The notes under the pieces are model-generated. The model was not told where the DNA came from. It saw only the letters and a list, made by a program, of their open reading frames with translations, and did not search any database. DNA of 64,000 nt, from contig NZ_JAJFZK010000006.1 in the NCBI RefSeq assembly GCF_020731355.1, positions 62,001-126,000 on the forward strand, given 5' to 3'. Each line of letters starts with the position of its first letter. The stretch's first letter is position 1. Positions 38,854 to 46,960 of the stretch are shown here, piece after piece. Source of the DNA: Bacillus sp. REN16. GTDB taxonomy: Bacteria; Bacillota; Bacilli; Bacillales; Bacillaceae_L. Both the position numbers and the translations under genes were made by a program.

Positions 38854-40467
38854 TTGAAATTAAGAAAACTTTTGATGTTGTTAGTTGTCATGGTTCTTTC
38901 GATTAGTATTATCGCTGCATGTACATCTAAGGATACTGGTGGAAAAGAAGAGGAAAAACCATCGAAAGAGGATGACAAAGATACTGCGCAAATTGATCCA
39001 TTCGATCATTCAGAAAAATATACAATTACTGGTATGACATTCCGTTTTGGTGATCCGCCACCAGTGAAAAGCCCTGGTCTTGATTTAATCAATGAAAGAT
39101 TTAACATTGATTTTAAACCAGAAATTATTCCACAGGGAGATTATACTGAAAAATCGTCTGCAATTGTTGCAGGTGGAAGTATGCCAGATTTGGTTGGTTT
39201 CCAAGCAAATGATTCAAGATTTTATCAATGGGCAGAAGAAGGGGCATTTTTACCTTTAGATGACTACCTGAAACATTATGAAACTCTTGGTGCTATACCA
39301 GATTCAATTTACAATGCTTTCAAAGTAAACGGACAAATTTACGGAATTCCAAGATATTCAAATCCATATCCGCTAACACCGATTATTCGTAAGGATTGGT
39401 TAGATAATCTAAATTTAGAAATTCCAACAAATTATGAAGAATTTAAATCAGTTGCAATCGCATTTACGAATGATGACCCTGATCAAAATGGGAAAGATGA
39501 TACGTATGGAGTAGCAATTGGGGAAAATGTTAATCCGAATTTTAATATGGGTGCATATTGGGATTTTAATACATGGTATCACCAAAACGAAGAAGGTCAA
39601 TATATTCCTGGAATCATTTCTGAAGGACGCAAAGAGTTAGTTCAATTTTTTGCTGATTTATATGCTGCAAATGCAATGACGAAGGACTTTGCTGTATTAA
39701 ACTGGGCTGATACAAATGCTGAATTTTATTCTGGCAAAGCAGGTATCTTTATCGGTGGTGTATCAGGAATGTCAGAGGATTATATGAGTGGATTACTAGA
39801 AATCGACCCAGAAGCAGAATTTGTAGCAATTCCACCATTTGAGGCAAAAGATGGTTCTGTTGGGTTTACAATGGGTTCGGGTAACTCTGGTATTTTAGCA
39901 TTAAATGCAAAATTAGCTGATGACCCTGGTAAAATCTATCGTGCACTTGAGCTTGTAGATTTTGGTAAAAAGTTCTTCCCGAAAGAAGAACGAAATTCAG
40001 AGAATGAGGATTTTGATTGGATGTGGGGTAAAGATGGGGTTGGATACAATATGGAAGATGGAAGTCCAGTTCGTGTTCCAAATTTCTCATCAGATGGATT
40101 GGCTCCATCTACTTATTTCATAGATAATAGAGAACATGTCCCTGCAGATGCTCAAATTAAATACGCTGATGATTATTCATTACCAGCCATGAAGGGATTA
40201 GTTGATTCATTACAACAAATGTTGGAATCAAACAAAATGTATGTAAACCCTGCTAACGGAGTAATCTCTCAAACTGACCAAGAAAAAGGAACTGATCTAA
40301 CTCAATTTATTATGAATGAGCAAGCAAAAATGATTGCTGGTCAACGTCCTGTTTCTGATTGGGATAAACTTGTTGAAGAGTATCTGAAGCGTGGCGGCGA
40401 ACAAATTATTAAAGAAATGAATGAAGGTATTAAAGAAAAAGGTTACACAGACAGAGTTTGGGAATAA
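38854..40467 (+). CDS. Lipoprotein solute-binding protein of the importer
   Basis: 537 residues from a TTG start with GGGGGG ahead. The signal peptide ends in the lipobox IIAAC (Cys at about residue 23), followed by an acidic, Glu/Lys/Asp-rich linker (about 24-48) that tethers the domain to the membrane. The body is a large family 1 binding protein of the LplA/LipO type (SAIVAGGSMPDLVGFQ, GQIYGIPRYSNPYPLTPIIRKDWL, an EF-hand-like DPDQNGKDDTYG loop near 210). It captures the oligosaccharide for the two permeases upstream. A terminator-like hairpin follows. Confidence 0.93.
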   Translation: MKLRKLLMLLVVMVLSISIIAACTSKDTGGKEEEKPSKEDDKDTAQIDPFDHSEKYTITGMTFRFGDPPPVKSPGLDLINERFNIDFKPEIIPQGDYTEKSSAIVAGGSMPDLVGFQANDSRFYQWAEEGAFLPLDDYLKHYETLGAIPDSIYNAFKVNGQIYGIPRYSNPYPLTPIIRKDWLDNLNLEIPTNYEEFKSVAIAFTNDDPDQNGKDDTYGVAIGENVNPNFNMGAYWDFNTWYHQNEEGQYIPGIISEGRKELVQFFADLYAANAMTKDFAVLNWADTNAEFYSGKAGIFIGGVSGMSEDYMSGLLEIDPEAEFVAIPPFEAKDGSVGFTMGSGNSGILALNAKLADDPGKIYRALELVDFGKKFFPKEERNSENEDFDWMWGKDGVGYNMEDGSPVRVPNFSSDGLAPSTYFIDNREHVPADAQIKYADDYSLPAMKGLVDSLQQMLESNKMYVNPANGVISQTDQEKGTDLTQFIMNEQAKMIAGQRPVSDWDKLVEEYLKRGGEQIIKEMNEGIKEKGYTDRVWE

Positions 40468-40512
40468 TAGACTGCCAATAATATAAAGTCTTTCAGTAAT
40501 CCTTTTAAAATC

Positions 40513-40556
40513 TAAAAGCCCACAGAATTTTATTATGTTCAGTGGGTTTTTGCAGT
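40513..40556 (+). terminator. Partial terminator between binding-protein and epimerase genes
   Basis: AAAAGCCCAC pairs with GTGGGTTTTT across an 18-base loop, ending in a T-tract. The next gene starts 40 bases on with no clear promoter, so read-through with lower downstream expression is likely. Confidence 0.5.
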
Positions 40557-40596
40557 TTTTATGGTTAAAGAAATATTTTACTAGGGGGAAGTAAAA

Positions 40597-41613
40597 ATGG
40601 AAACAATTGAACAACTCGAGGAGATTATGACCACACCCTCTGCTGAACTGATAGAGGATTTAAAAAAATTAGATGGTGACATTCTTATACTTGGTGTTGG
40701 CGGAAAAATGGGACCCACATTAGCAAAGTTAATACAAAGAGGAATTAACAAAGGTGGACTAAATAAAAAGGTGATCGGTGTTTCACGTTTTTCTTCAGGA
40801 TCCTTACAACAAGAACTTAATGACTTTGGAATTGAGACGATTCCGGCAGACTTATTAAATGATGAAGAACTAGATCAACTACCTGATATTAAAAATGTTA
40901 TTTATATGGCTGGCACGAAATTTGGCACTACGGGTAATGAACATTTTACATGGGCTATGAACACATATCTCCCTGGTCGTGTTGCGGAAAAATTTAAAGA
41001 ATCTCGAATCGTTGTTTTTTCTACAGGTAATGTATACCCGTTGACCAATATCTTAAATGGTACTTGTACCGAGGAAACACGGGTAAATCCAATTGGTGAA
41101 TATGCACAATCCTGTTTAGGTCGAGAAAGAATATTTACTCATTTTTCACGGAAAAATGGAACACCCATTTTAATTTTTCGGCTGAACTATGCAATTGATC
41201 TTAGATATGGTGTTTTACATGAAATCGCAAGACAGGTATACGAAGAACAGCCAATTGATCTAAAAATGGGACATTTTAATATAATTTGGCAAGGGGATGC
41301 AAATGAATATGCCGTCCGTTCTTTACTACATTGTGACTGCCCTCCACAAACTTTAAATATAACCGGACCGGAGATTATATCTTCCCGCTGGATTGCAGAA
41401 GAATTTGCTAAACGTTTTAATAAGAAACCTCATTTTGTAAACGAAGAGGAACCAACTGCTTTATTAAATAATGCAGCTAAAGCACACCAATTATTTGGTT
41501 ATCCCAAAGTGTCCCTTCGACAAATGATTGATTGGACTGCAGATTGGGTTAAAAATGATGGTGCTACAATCAATAAGCCTACTCATTTTCAGGAAAGGGA
41601 AGGAGCTTTTTAA
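40597..41613 (+). CDS. NAD-dependent epimerase/dehydratase family protein
   Basis: 338 residues; AGGGGGAAG ribosome site. Extended short-chain dehydrogenase fold: nucleotide motif LGVGGKMGPTLA (about residues 33-44), VIYMAGTKFGTTGNE, FSTGNVYPL, and EYAQSCLGRE in place of the usual YxxxK, where Tyr is kept but the Lys position is not obvious. That may mean an altered mechanism or alignment shift. Likely acts on a free sugar acid or keto-sugar made from the imported oligosaccharide. It abuts the next gene. Confidence 0.82.
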   Translation: METIEQLEEIMTTPSAELIEDLKKLDGDILILGVGGKMGPTLAKLIQRGINKGGLNKKVIGVSRFSSGSLQQELNDFGIETIPADLLNDEELDQLPDIKNVIYMAGTKFGTTGNEHFTWAMNTYLPGRVAEKFKESRIVVFSTGNVYPLTNILNGTCTEETRVNPIGEYAQSCLGRERIFTHFSRKNGTPILIFRLNYAIDLRYGVLHEIARQVYEEQPIDLKMGHFNIIWQGDANEYAVRSLLHCDCPPQTLNITGPEIISSRWIAEEFAKRFNKKPHFVNEEEPTALLNNAAKAHQLFGYPKVSLRQMIDWTADWVKNDGATINKPTHFQEREGAF

Positions 41614-42666
41614 ATGCTGCAAAAGGATATTCATGAACTCTTACACGAAGGTACAGTCATACCAGCTCACCCATTAGCATTAACTGAGGATAGGCAGCTT
41701 GATGAGCGCTCGCAACGAGCATTAACCAGATATTATATGGATTCAGGAGCGGGTGGGATTGCTGTTGGTGTACATACTACACAGTTTGAGATAAGAGACC
41801 CGGAGTTTGATTTATATGAAAAAGTGTTATCCCTTGCAATGGAGGAAGTAAACAATGCAAATTTGAACCGACCCTTCATAAAGATTGCGGGTATTTGCGG
41901 GCCAACAGACCAGGCAATAATAGAATCCGGAATCGCAAAAAAATTAGGTTATGATCTTGGGCTACTTAGTTTGGGAGGTCTACCTTCACTTTCAGAGGAT
42001 GAACTCCTCGAAAGAACAAAACAAGTTGCAGATATTATCCCTGTATTTGGTTTTTATCTGCAACCATCAGTAGGTGGTAGAATTTTAAGCTATGAATTTT
42101 GGAGAAAGTTTGCAGATATTCCAAATGTCCATGCCATTAAAATCGCACCATTTAACCGATATCAAACAATTGATGTTGTAAGGGCTGTTTGTCATTCCGA
42201 ACGAAATCAGCAAATTGCCTTATATACCGGTAATGATGATAATATTGTGATTGATTTACTGACAAAATTCAAAATAAATGTTAATGACGAAATCGTTGAA
42301 AAGAATATTTCAGGTGGATTACTTGGACATTGGGCTGTTTGGACAAGTAAAGTAGTTGAGCTTTTTGAAATAATTAAAGCAGAACGTGAAAAGTCTAAGA
42401 TTCCGATAGAGTTATTAACACTATCACAAGAAATTACGGATGCGAATGCTGCGTTATTCGATACAAAAAATCAATTTAAAGGGTGTATTGCAGGTATAAA
42501 TGAAATTCTCGCAAGACAAGGAATTCTAAAAGGACGTTGGTGTCTCCTTTCGAAAGAAGAATTAAGTGAGGGCCAAGCAGAAGAATTAGACAGGATCTAT
42601 CAACAATACGCACATCTTACTGATGATGATTTTGTAAGGGAGAATTTAAATAAGTGGCTTTCGTAA
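41614..42666 (+). CDS. Dihydrodipicolinate-synthase-family aldolase/lyase
   Basis: 350 residues; the ATG directly follows the epimerase stop. TIM-barrel of the DapA/NanA/KDG-aldolase superfamily: HPLALTEDRQLDERSQRALTRYYM opens the protein, SGAGGIAVGVHTT and GLLSLGGLPSLSEDELLERT follow, and VHAIKIAPFNRYQ holds the Schiff-base lysine candidate (AIKIA, about residue 181). The family cleaves 2-keto-3-deoxy sugar acids or sialic acid. That would suit an uronate-degradation role. No strict substrate call is possible. Longer than DapA (about 295), with an added C-terminal helical region. Confidence 0.85.
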   Translation: MLQKDIHELLHEGTVIPAHPLALTEDRQLDERSQRALTRYYMDSGAGGIAVGVHTTQFEIRDPEFDLYEKVLSLAMEEVNNANLNRPFIKIAGICGPTDQAIIESGIAKKLGYDLGLLSLGGLPSLSEDELLERTKQVADIIPVFGFYLQPSVGGRILSYEFWRKFADIPNVHAIKIAPFNRYQTIDVVRAVCHSERNQQIALYTGNDDNIVIDLLTKFKINVNDEIVEKNISGGLLGHWAVWTSKVVELFEIIKAEREKSKIPIELLTLSQEITDANAALFDTKNQFKGCIAGINEILARQGILKGRWCLLSKEELSEGQAEELDRIYQQYAHLTDDDFVRENLNKWLS

Positions 42667-42678
42667 AGTTGATAAAAT

Positions 42679-42714
42679 GGGACTTTCTATTATAAATAGG
42701 AAGTTCCTTTTTCA
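42679..42714 (+). terminator. Terminator after the DHDPS-like gene
   Basis: Stem GGGACTTTCTAT/ATAGGAAGTTCC with wobble pairs, then T-run. Confidence 0.7.
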
Positions 42715-42743
42715 TAAATGTACAAGATACTAAGGTGGGAAAT

Positions 42744-43616
42744 ATGCACAATATGAAAATAGGAATTATAGGATTAGACAGTTCTCATGCAGTTGAATTT
42801 ACAAAAATATTAAACGACACAAAAAATCCTTTTCACATAAAAGGCGCAAATGTTACGAGTGTTCTTCCTTTATCAAATCCAAAAATTGCACTCAGCTACC
42901 AAAGAATTGAAGAATTTACTAATGAGATCAGGAAATTTAAGAATATTCATTTCAAAAATTATCTACAAGAAGTAGCAGAAGAAAGTGATGCAATTCTGCT
43001 AACTTCGGTTGATGCAAAGAATAGAATGAATGTATTTAGAGAGATTTGTAAATATGAGAAACCTATTTTTATAGATAAACCTCTTGCCTTATCGGAAGAG
43101 GAGGGTAAAGAAATATTTCTTTTAGGCGAGAATTTCAACACCCCTATCATGAGTACATCGGCATTAAGGTATGACTCGGTTCTTACAGATCTACTTAATC
43201 AATATAATAACCAATTACAAGGGATTTATTTGCATGGACCATTACCATTTGAGGAAAGTCTTCCAGGCTATTACTGGTATGGAATTCACATGATTGAAAT
43301 TCTTATAACTGTCTTTGGTACGAAAATTAAAAATGTTTCAGTTGAAAGGAATGATAAGTGTGAAATAGTGGTTGTTCAATGGCAAGATGGACGCTTTGCC
43401 ACCGTAAGAGGGGATCGCGAAAATTACCAGAAGTTCGGTGGTTTGCTACATACAATTGAAGAAACAATTCCTTTTGATATCGGCAATGGTGAGAGGCCTT
43501 TTTATGTAAGTTTACTAGAAAACATCACCCAATTCTTTCACTCAAGGCTTTCTCCTATTCCAAAGGAGGAAACATTAGCAGTCCTTCATGTAATTGATGA
43601 AGTGAATAAAGTTTGA
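42744..43616 (+). CDS. Gfo/Idh/MocA-family oxidoreductase
   Basis: 290 residues from the ATG at 42744, with AAGGTGG six bases ahead; a GTG nine bases earlier overlaps the ribosome site. The N-terminal Rossmann fold (MKIGIIGLDSSHAVEFTKIL) carries an unusual GLDSSH in place of the GxGxxG. EICKYEKPIFIDKPLAL is the family's EKP motif (Lys in DKP). The C-terminal half is the dimerising beta-sheet domain. NAD(P)-dependent oxidation or reduction of a sugar is expected. It lies after a terminator and is the last gene of the locus. Confidence 0.82.
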   Translation: MHNMKIGIIGLDSSHAVEFTKILNDTKNPFHIKGANVTSVLPLSNPKIALSYQRIEEFTNEIRKFKNIHFKNYLQEVAEESDAILLTSVDAKNRMNVFREICKYEKPIFIDKPLALSEEEGKEIFLLGENFNTPIMSTSALRYDSVLTDLLNQYNNQLQGIYLHGPLPFEESLPGYYWYGIHMIEILITVFGTKIKNVSVERNDKCEIVVVQWQDGRFATVRGDRENYQKFGGLLHTIEETIPFDIGNGERPFYVSLLENITQFFHSRLSPIPKEETLAVLHVIDEVNKV

Positions 43617-43696
43617 TCCATTAAGCGCTTTATTTCTATTCTTTTCTGTAAGAACTTACGATTATTGTCATTTGTCTCGTGCCATTTGTTTAATCG

Positions 43697-43813
43697 ATGA
43701 TTGGCTGGAAATATACATTTTTGATTCTTTTACCTGGACCAATACTCGGATTCATTTCGATGTATCGATTACATCGATTAAAAACAAGGGGTACAATAAT
43801 ACTTAAATATTGA
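43697..43813 (+). pseudogene. C-terminal remnant of an MFS transporter
   Basis: A 38-residue frame reads MIGWKYTFLILLPGPILGFI then SMYRLHRLKTRG and ends IILKY. The GW...FLILLPGPILG...MYRL pattern matches the last membrane helix and tail of DHA-type major facilitators. No ribosome site; the body of the gene is missing. It ends just before a terminator. Confidence 0.45.
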
Positions 43814-43818
43814 ATCCG

Positions 43819-43848
43819 CAGAGGTTGTAGTTGCAGCCTCTTTTTTTA
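43819..43848 (+). terminator. Terminator after MFS remnant
   Basis: GAGGTTG/CAGCCTC stem (one wobble pair), 6-base loop, eight-T tail. Confidence 0.8.
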
Positions 43849-43897
43849 TGTTGATGCAGAATACATTATCCCACAAAAGAAGAAATGGAAATTCGCC

Positions 43898-43925
43898 TTG
43901 TAGTTTTTTCCACCTATGCTATACT
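43898..43925 (+). promoter_or_regulatory. Promoter of the 457-residue membrane protein
   Basis: TTGTAG (43898-43903), 16-base spacer, TATACT (43920-43925), about 40 bases ahead of the start. Confidence 0.5.
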
Positions 43926-43963
43926 TTGATTGTTTGATTTATACACCTTAGAAGGAGGATAAA

Positions 43964-45337
43964 ATGAAAGAAATCCCGTTGTTCCGCTATCTTTATATTT
44001 TTTATGCATTCGTATTTTTGCTCCATACGATTAATGTTTTCATAGATAGCGGGACGGTCAATTACATACTTGGAGTACTTGCCATTTTCATGCTTATTGT
44101 GTCATATCCGCTGGCATCCAGACTTTTTAAAATTTTAGGAGGTTCTTTTTTAGCGATAGGCGGGTATTTATTCTACACTACTGGTCAATCATTTCATGTC
44201 ATTCCTAGTTTACTAACTACTAATCTTTCATTATTAACCCTTTTATCTATGCTGCCTTGGATGAATAGTATTGTGCGAAGTGGAAGGTTTGATCGAAATT
44301 TAAATTTGCTGATGAAAGTGAATGCTTCAGATCTGGGGAAACTGTATCCACGGAGTTCGCTTATTACACATATTCTTGCTGCCTTTTTAAATTTATCAGC
44401 GGCTACAATCTCACAAGATGTACTTAAAAGCATGTTGTCGTCTTTTGGTAAGGAGATTCGTAATTCCTTTATTACAACAGCATCACTACGAGGTTACTCA
44501 ATAGCCCTGTTGTGGAGTCCATTGGAGATCATGGTTGCTGTATCGATATTTGCCACAGGTGTTGATTATGTCACACTTTTGCCATGGCTCATTTTTATGG
44601 CGGTTATCGCCTTTATGTTAGACTCTCTTTTTGGACGCATTTATTACAAAAAATACAAATTTGAACATGCGGGTATAGACACACAATCAAAAATCAATAA
44701 AAAAGTAATCGTGAAAAAAATGATACAGTTCATCATTGCACTTGCTTTGTTTTTGACACTTGTTATTTTGATTGGAAATCTGTTTAAATTAAGTTTTATT
44801 TTAACCGTAACGATCATTATCCTCCCATTTGCTTTCATTTGGTCGATTCTCATTAAAAGAAGGAGAAGCTTTTGGGCAATTGGCTGGAATAACTGGAAAA
44901 CAAAGACAAATACCATGCAGAATTTCATTGTATTATTTATCTCTCTATCTTTATTTTCTACAAGTTTAGGAGATACTGCGTTTTTAGAGTTCATTCAAAA
45001 ACCATTATCCTATGTTTATGATTATCCGATGCTCATTTTGTTCCTTATTCAAGCAATCTTTGTTATCTTTAGTATGTTCGGTATTCATCCAATCGCGACA
45101 GTGGGGATTTTAACAGGTATCATTACTCCATTGTTAGAGATAATGAATCCTATAAGTATTGCTTTAGTCCTAATAACGGGTTCTGTTGCCACATTCACAG
45201 TAGGAACATACGGTTTGCTTGTTACCTTAACCGCCATGGGAACAGGGCAAAGCCCATTCCGAATTACCATAAAAAACATGCCATTTGCAATAGGCATGTC
45301 AATTATCGGAACCCTAGTTGCCTACTTTTTATTGTAA
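43964..45337 (+). CDS. Polytopic membrane protein, ion-transporter-like, function unknown
   Basis: 457 residues; AAGGAGG ribosome site seven bases before the ATG. Ten to twelve hydrophobic segments cover nearly the whole length. The middle has a pair of re-entrant-like stretches (FLNLSAATISQDVL and SLRGYSIALLWSPLEIMVAVS) and the end has FGIHPIATVGILTGIITPLL and TGSVATFTVGTYGLLVTLTAMG, patterns reminiscent of the ion-transporter (IT) superfamily. I do not recognise a named family. Monocistronic with its own promoter and terminator. Confidence 0.7.
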   Translation: MKEIPLFRYLYIFYAFVFLLHTINVFIDSGTVNYILGVLAIFMLIVSYPLASRLFKILGGSFLAIGGYLFYTTGQSFHVIPSLLTTNLSLLTLLSMLPWMNSIVRSGRFDRNLNLLMKVNASDLGKLYPRSSLITHILAAFLNLSAATISQDVLKSMLSSFGKEIRNSFITTASLRGYSIALLWSPLEIMVAVSIFATGVDYVTLLPWLIFMAVIAFMLDSLFGRIYYKKYKFEHAGIDTQSKINKKVIVKKMIQFIIALALFLTLVILIGNLFKLSFILTVTIIILPFAFIWSILIKRRRSFWAIGWNNWKTKTNTMQNFIVLFISLSLFSTSLGDTAFLEFIQKPLSYVYDYPMLILFLIQAIFVIFSMFGIHPIATVGILTGIITPLLEIMNPISIALVLITGSVATFTVGTYGLLVTLTAMGTGQSPFRITIKNMPFAIGMSIIGTLVAYFLL

Positions 45338-45355
45338 ATAACATAGATACCGCTA

Positions 45356-45400
45356 CAACAATGGCCCATTTCATAGTTAGGAGGTGGGCCTTGTTTTTTG
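45356..45400 (+). terminator. Terminator after the membrane protein gene
   Basis: CAATGGCCCA pairs with TGGGCCTTG (one bulge) and runs into a six-T tail. Confidence 0.7.
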
Positions 45401-45493
45401 AACCCTAATAAAATCAATCTGTTTTATTGTGGTTCAACTCATGTTAAAATAAGACACTACTTATACTAGTGATAAATCTGGAGGTGTCAGTGA

Positions 45494-45703
45494 ATGAATA
45501 AAAGATGGACAATTGAAAAAATTAGAGCATTTGTTGAGAATAATTCTGAAAGTAAACTGCTTTCGACGGAATTTCATGGATTTTCTCAAAAATTGCTTTT
45601 CAAATGTGCTTGTGGCAGTAATTTTGAAAAAACATTTACGAAGTTTAAGAATAATAACCAGCGAAAATGTGATGTGTGTCAACCTCCAAAGCCGTCACGT
45701 TAA
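45494..45703 (+). CDS. Small zinc-ribbon protein
   Basis: 69 residues; GGAGGTG ribosome site. The N-terminal half (WTIEKIRAFVENNSESKLLS) resembles the short helical module found in phage and homing-endonuclease-associated proteins. The C-terminal half has paired cysteines, FKCACGSNFEKTF and RKCDVC, that could bind one zinc. Probably nucleic-acid binding; function unknown. It lies about 80 bases ahead of the SET-domain gene. Confidence 0.65.
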   Translation: MNKRWTIEKIRAFVENNSESKLLSTEFHGFSQKLLFKCACGSNFEKTFTKFKNNNQRKCDVCQPPKPSR

Positions 45704-45784
45704 ACGTATAACATATTGGGTTACCGGCCCCCAATTTTATTTTGTTTTAAGAAATAAAAATTTAAAAAGTGAGTAGGCGAACAC

Positions 45785-46162
45785 ATGATTGAGATAAAAA
45801 CATCTTCACTAAGTGATGGCGAATTCAATAGAGGAGTATTTGCCAAAACTGATATAAAAAAAGGGCAGCTCATACACGAAGCACCTGTCATTTCTTATCC
45901 GAACGACCAGCATCAGCATATTGAGAAAACCTTACTTGCTGATTACGCTTTTGAGTATGGGATCAATCATACGGCGATATTACTAGGGTATGGAATGTTA
46001 TTTAACCATTCTTATGAACCCAATGCCATCTATGAAATAAATTTTGATAATCACACATTTGACTTCTATGCTTACACAGACATCAAAGCAGGGGATGAAA
46101 TCCTCATCAACTACAATGGTGATGTTGATAACAAAGACGAGCTTTGGTTTAACAAGGAGTAG
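45785..46162 (+). CDS. SET-domain protein (putative protein-lysine methyltransferase)
   Basis: 125 residues. The SET fold is recognisable from NRGVFAKTDIKKGQLIHEAP at the N-terminus, the pseudoknot motif LFNHSYEPNA (NHS, about residues 77-86) and GDEILINYNGD near 105. These are the S-adenosylmethionine-binding and catalytic elements of SET methyltransferases. The protein is minimal, with no pre- or post-SET cysteines. Only a weak GAGTAGG ribosome site precedes the ATG, so expression may depend on the upstream zinc-ribbon gene. Bacterial substrates of such proteins are unknown. Confidence 0.82.
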   Translation: MIEIKTSSLSDGEFNRGVFAKTDIKKGQLIHEAPVISYPNDQHQHIEKTLLADYAFEYGINHTAILLGYGMLFNHSYEPNAIYEINFDNHTFDFYAYTDIKAGDEILINYNGDVDNKDELWFNKE

Positions 46163-46207
46163 GGACAATAACATCAACCCAGCAAAAAATAACATTCATT
46201 AGCGGAG

Positions 46208-46243
46208 TAGAGGTTGTGTTTTTTTGCAACCTCTCTTTTCTTT
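46208..46243 (+). terminator. Terminator after SET gene
   Basis: AGAGGTTG/CAACCTCT stem (46209-46216 with 46227-46234) followed by a T-rich tail. Confidence 0.8.
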
Positions 46244-46345
46244 GACATTCGAAAGGTAAACTTAATGTTCATCCAGAATCTAACACTTTTCGACACCTCC
46301 ATAAAGGTATAATGAGAAAAATGATAGAATTGGGAGGTTTGATTC

Positions 46346-46903
46346 TTGTTAGATTCTAGTAACGAATTCTATTTAAGCAGTGTTGAAAGGCAAATAATTA
46401 TTAAAGGGATTAAACGTGGATTAGAGCGTTTTTATAAGGATAGGGAGGGTAAGTCAGTTCTCATCACTGAAAGAAATTTCATCTCCAGACAACGCGCCTC
46501 CTATGTTTTCGACTCCATCTACCACATCGCGAATCAACACCCAGAATTGAATGTAACACCTGAAATTAGAACAGCAGGCTTATCATACGAGTATGTATCA
46601 CTATTTTTTGAAACCCGAAAAATAGTCGTGACCTTCAGCCAAGTAAAACGCCCAGAAGATTTACCGGAGTATAGTGAATATCGAAACGAGTACACAGAAG
46701 GAAACCGACTCTATAATCCTCAGCTTTCCTTTTTCAGAGAAGAGGATGAGTTCAATCTCAAAATCTACAAACATCTCGTCGTCACCTTCAATGGCACCCA
46801 TGGAGCAGATCCACTTTTTATATGGATTGGGGCTACTACTCCTGAACAGAATGCATGGATTTATCATGAAGAGCTAATGGCAGATGTTGGAGTGGGGAGT
46901 TAG
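46346..46903 (+). CDS. Protein of unknown function, 185 residues
   Basis: TTG start with GGGAGG eight bases ahead. Soluble, no signal peptide or membrane segment. The N-terminal third is helical and basic (RQIIIKGIKRGLERFYKDRE), followed by a beta-rich part (YEYVSLFFETRKIVVTFSQ) and a C-terminal segment with NGTHGADPLFIWIGATTPEQ. I do not recognise a family. A TATAAT-like -10 at 46308-46313 suggests its own promoter. Converges with the FAD-enzyme gene at a shared terminator. Confidence 0.7.
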   Translation: MLDSSNEFYLSSVERQIIIKGIKRGLERFYKDREGKSVLITERNFISRQRASYVFDSIYHIANQHPELNVTPEIRTAGLSYEYVSLFFETRKIVVTFSQVKRPEDLPEYSEYRNEYTEGNRLYNPQLSFFREEDEFNLKIYKHLVVTFNGTHGADPLFIWIGATTPEQNAWIYHEELMADVGVGS

Positions 46904-46926
46904 CGAAGTTATCTCACTTTATAACC

Positions 46927-46960
46927 ACGGAGACTGTTTTATCACAGTCTCCGTTTTTTA
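46927..46960. terminator. Shared terminator between converging genes
   Basis: Perfect 10-bp stem ACGGAGACTG/CAGTCTCCGT, loop of 8, T-run on the right. The stop codon and last codons of the minus-strand gene lie inside the hairpin. Confidence 0.85.

Noticed and set aside
40297-40614. Minus-strand open frame across the end of the binding-protein gene
   Set aside because: It is antisense to clear coding sequence and to a hairpin, and has no ribosome site.
43618-43634. A cre-like AAGCGCTT palindrome after the Gfo/Idh gene
   Set aside because: Only the core matches; four consensus positions fail, and it follows the last gene of the locus with no promoter.
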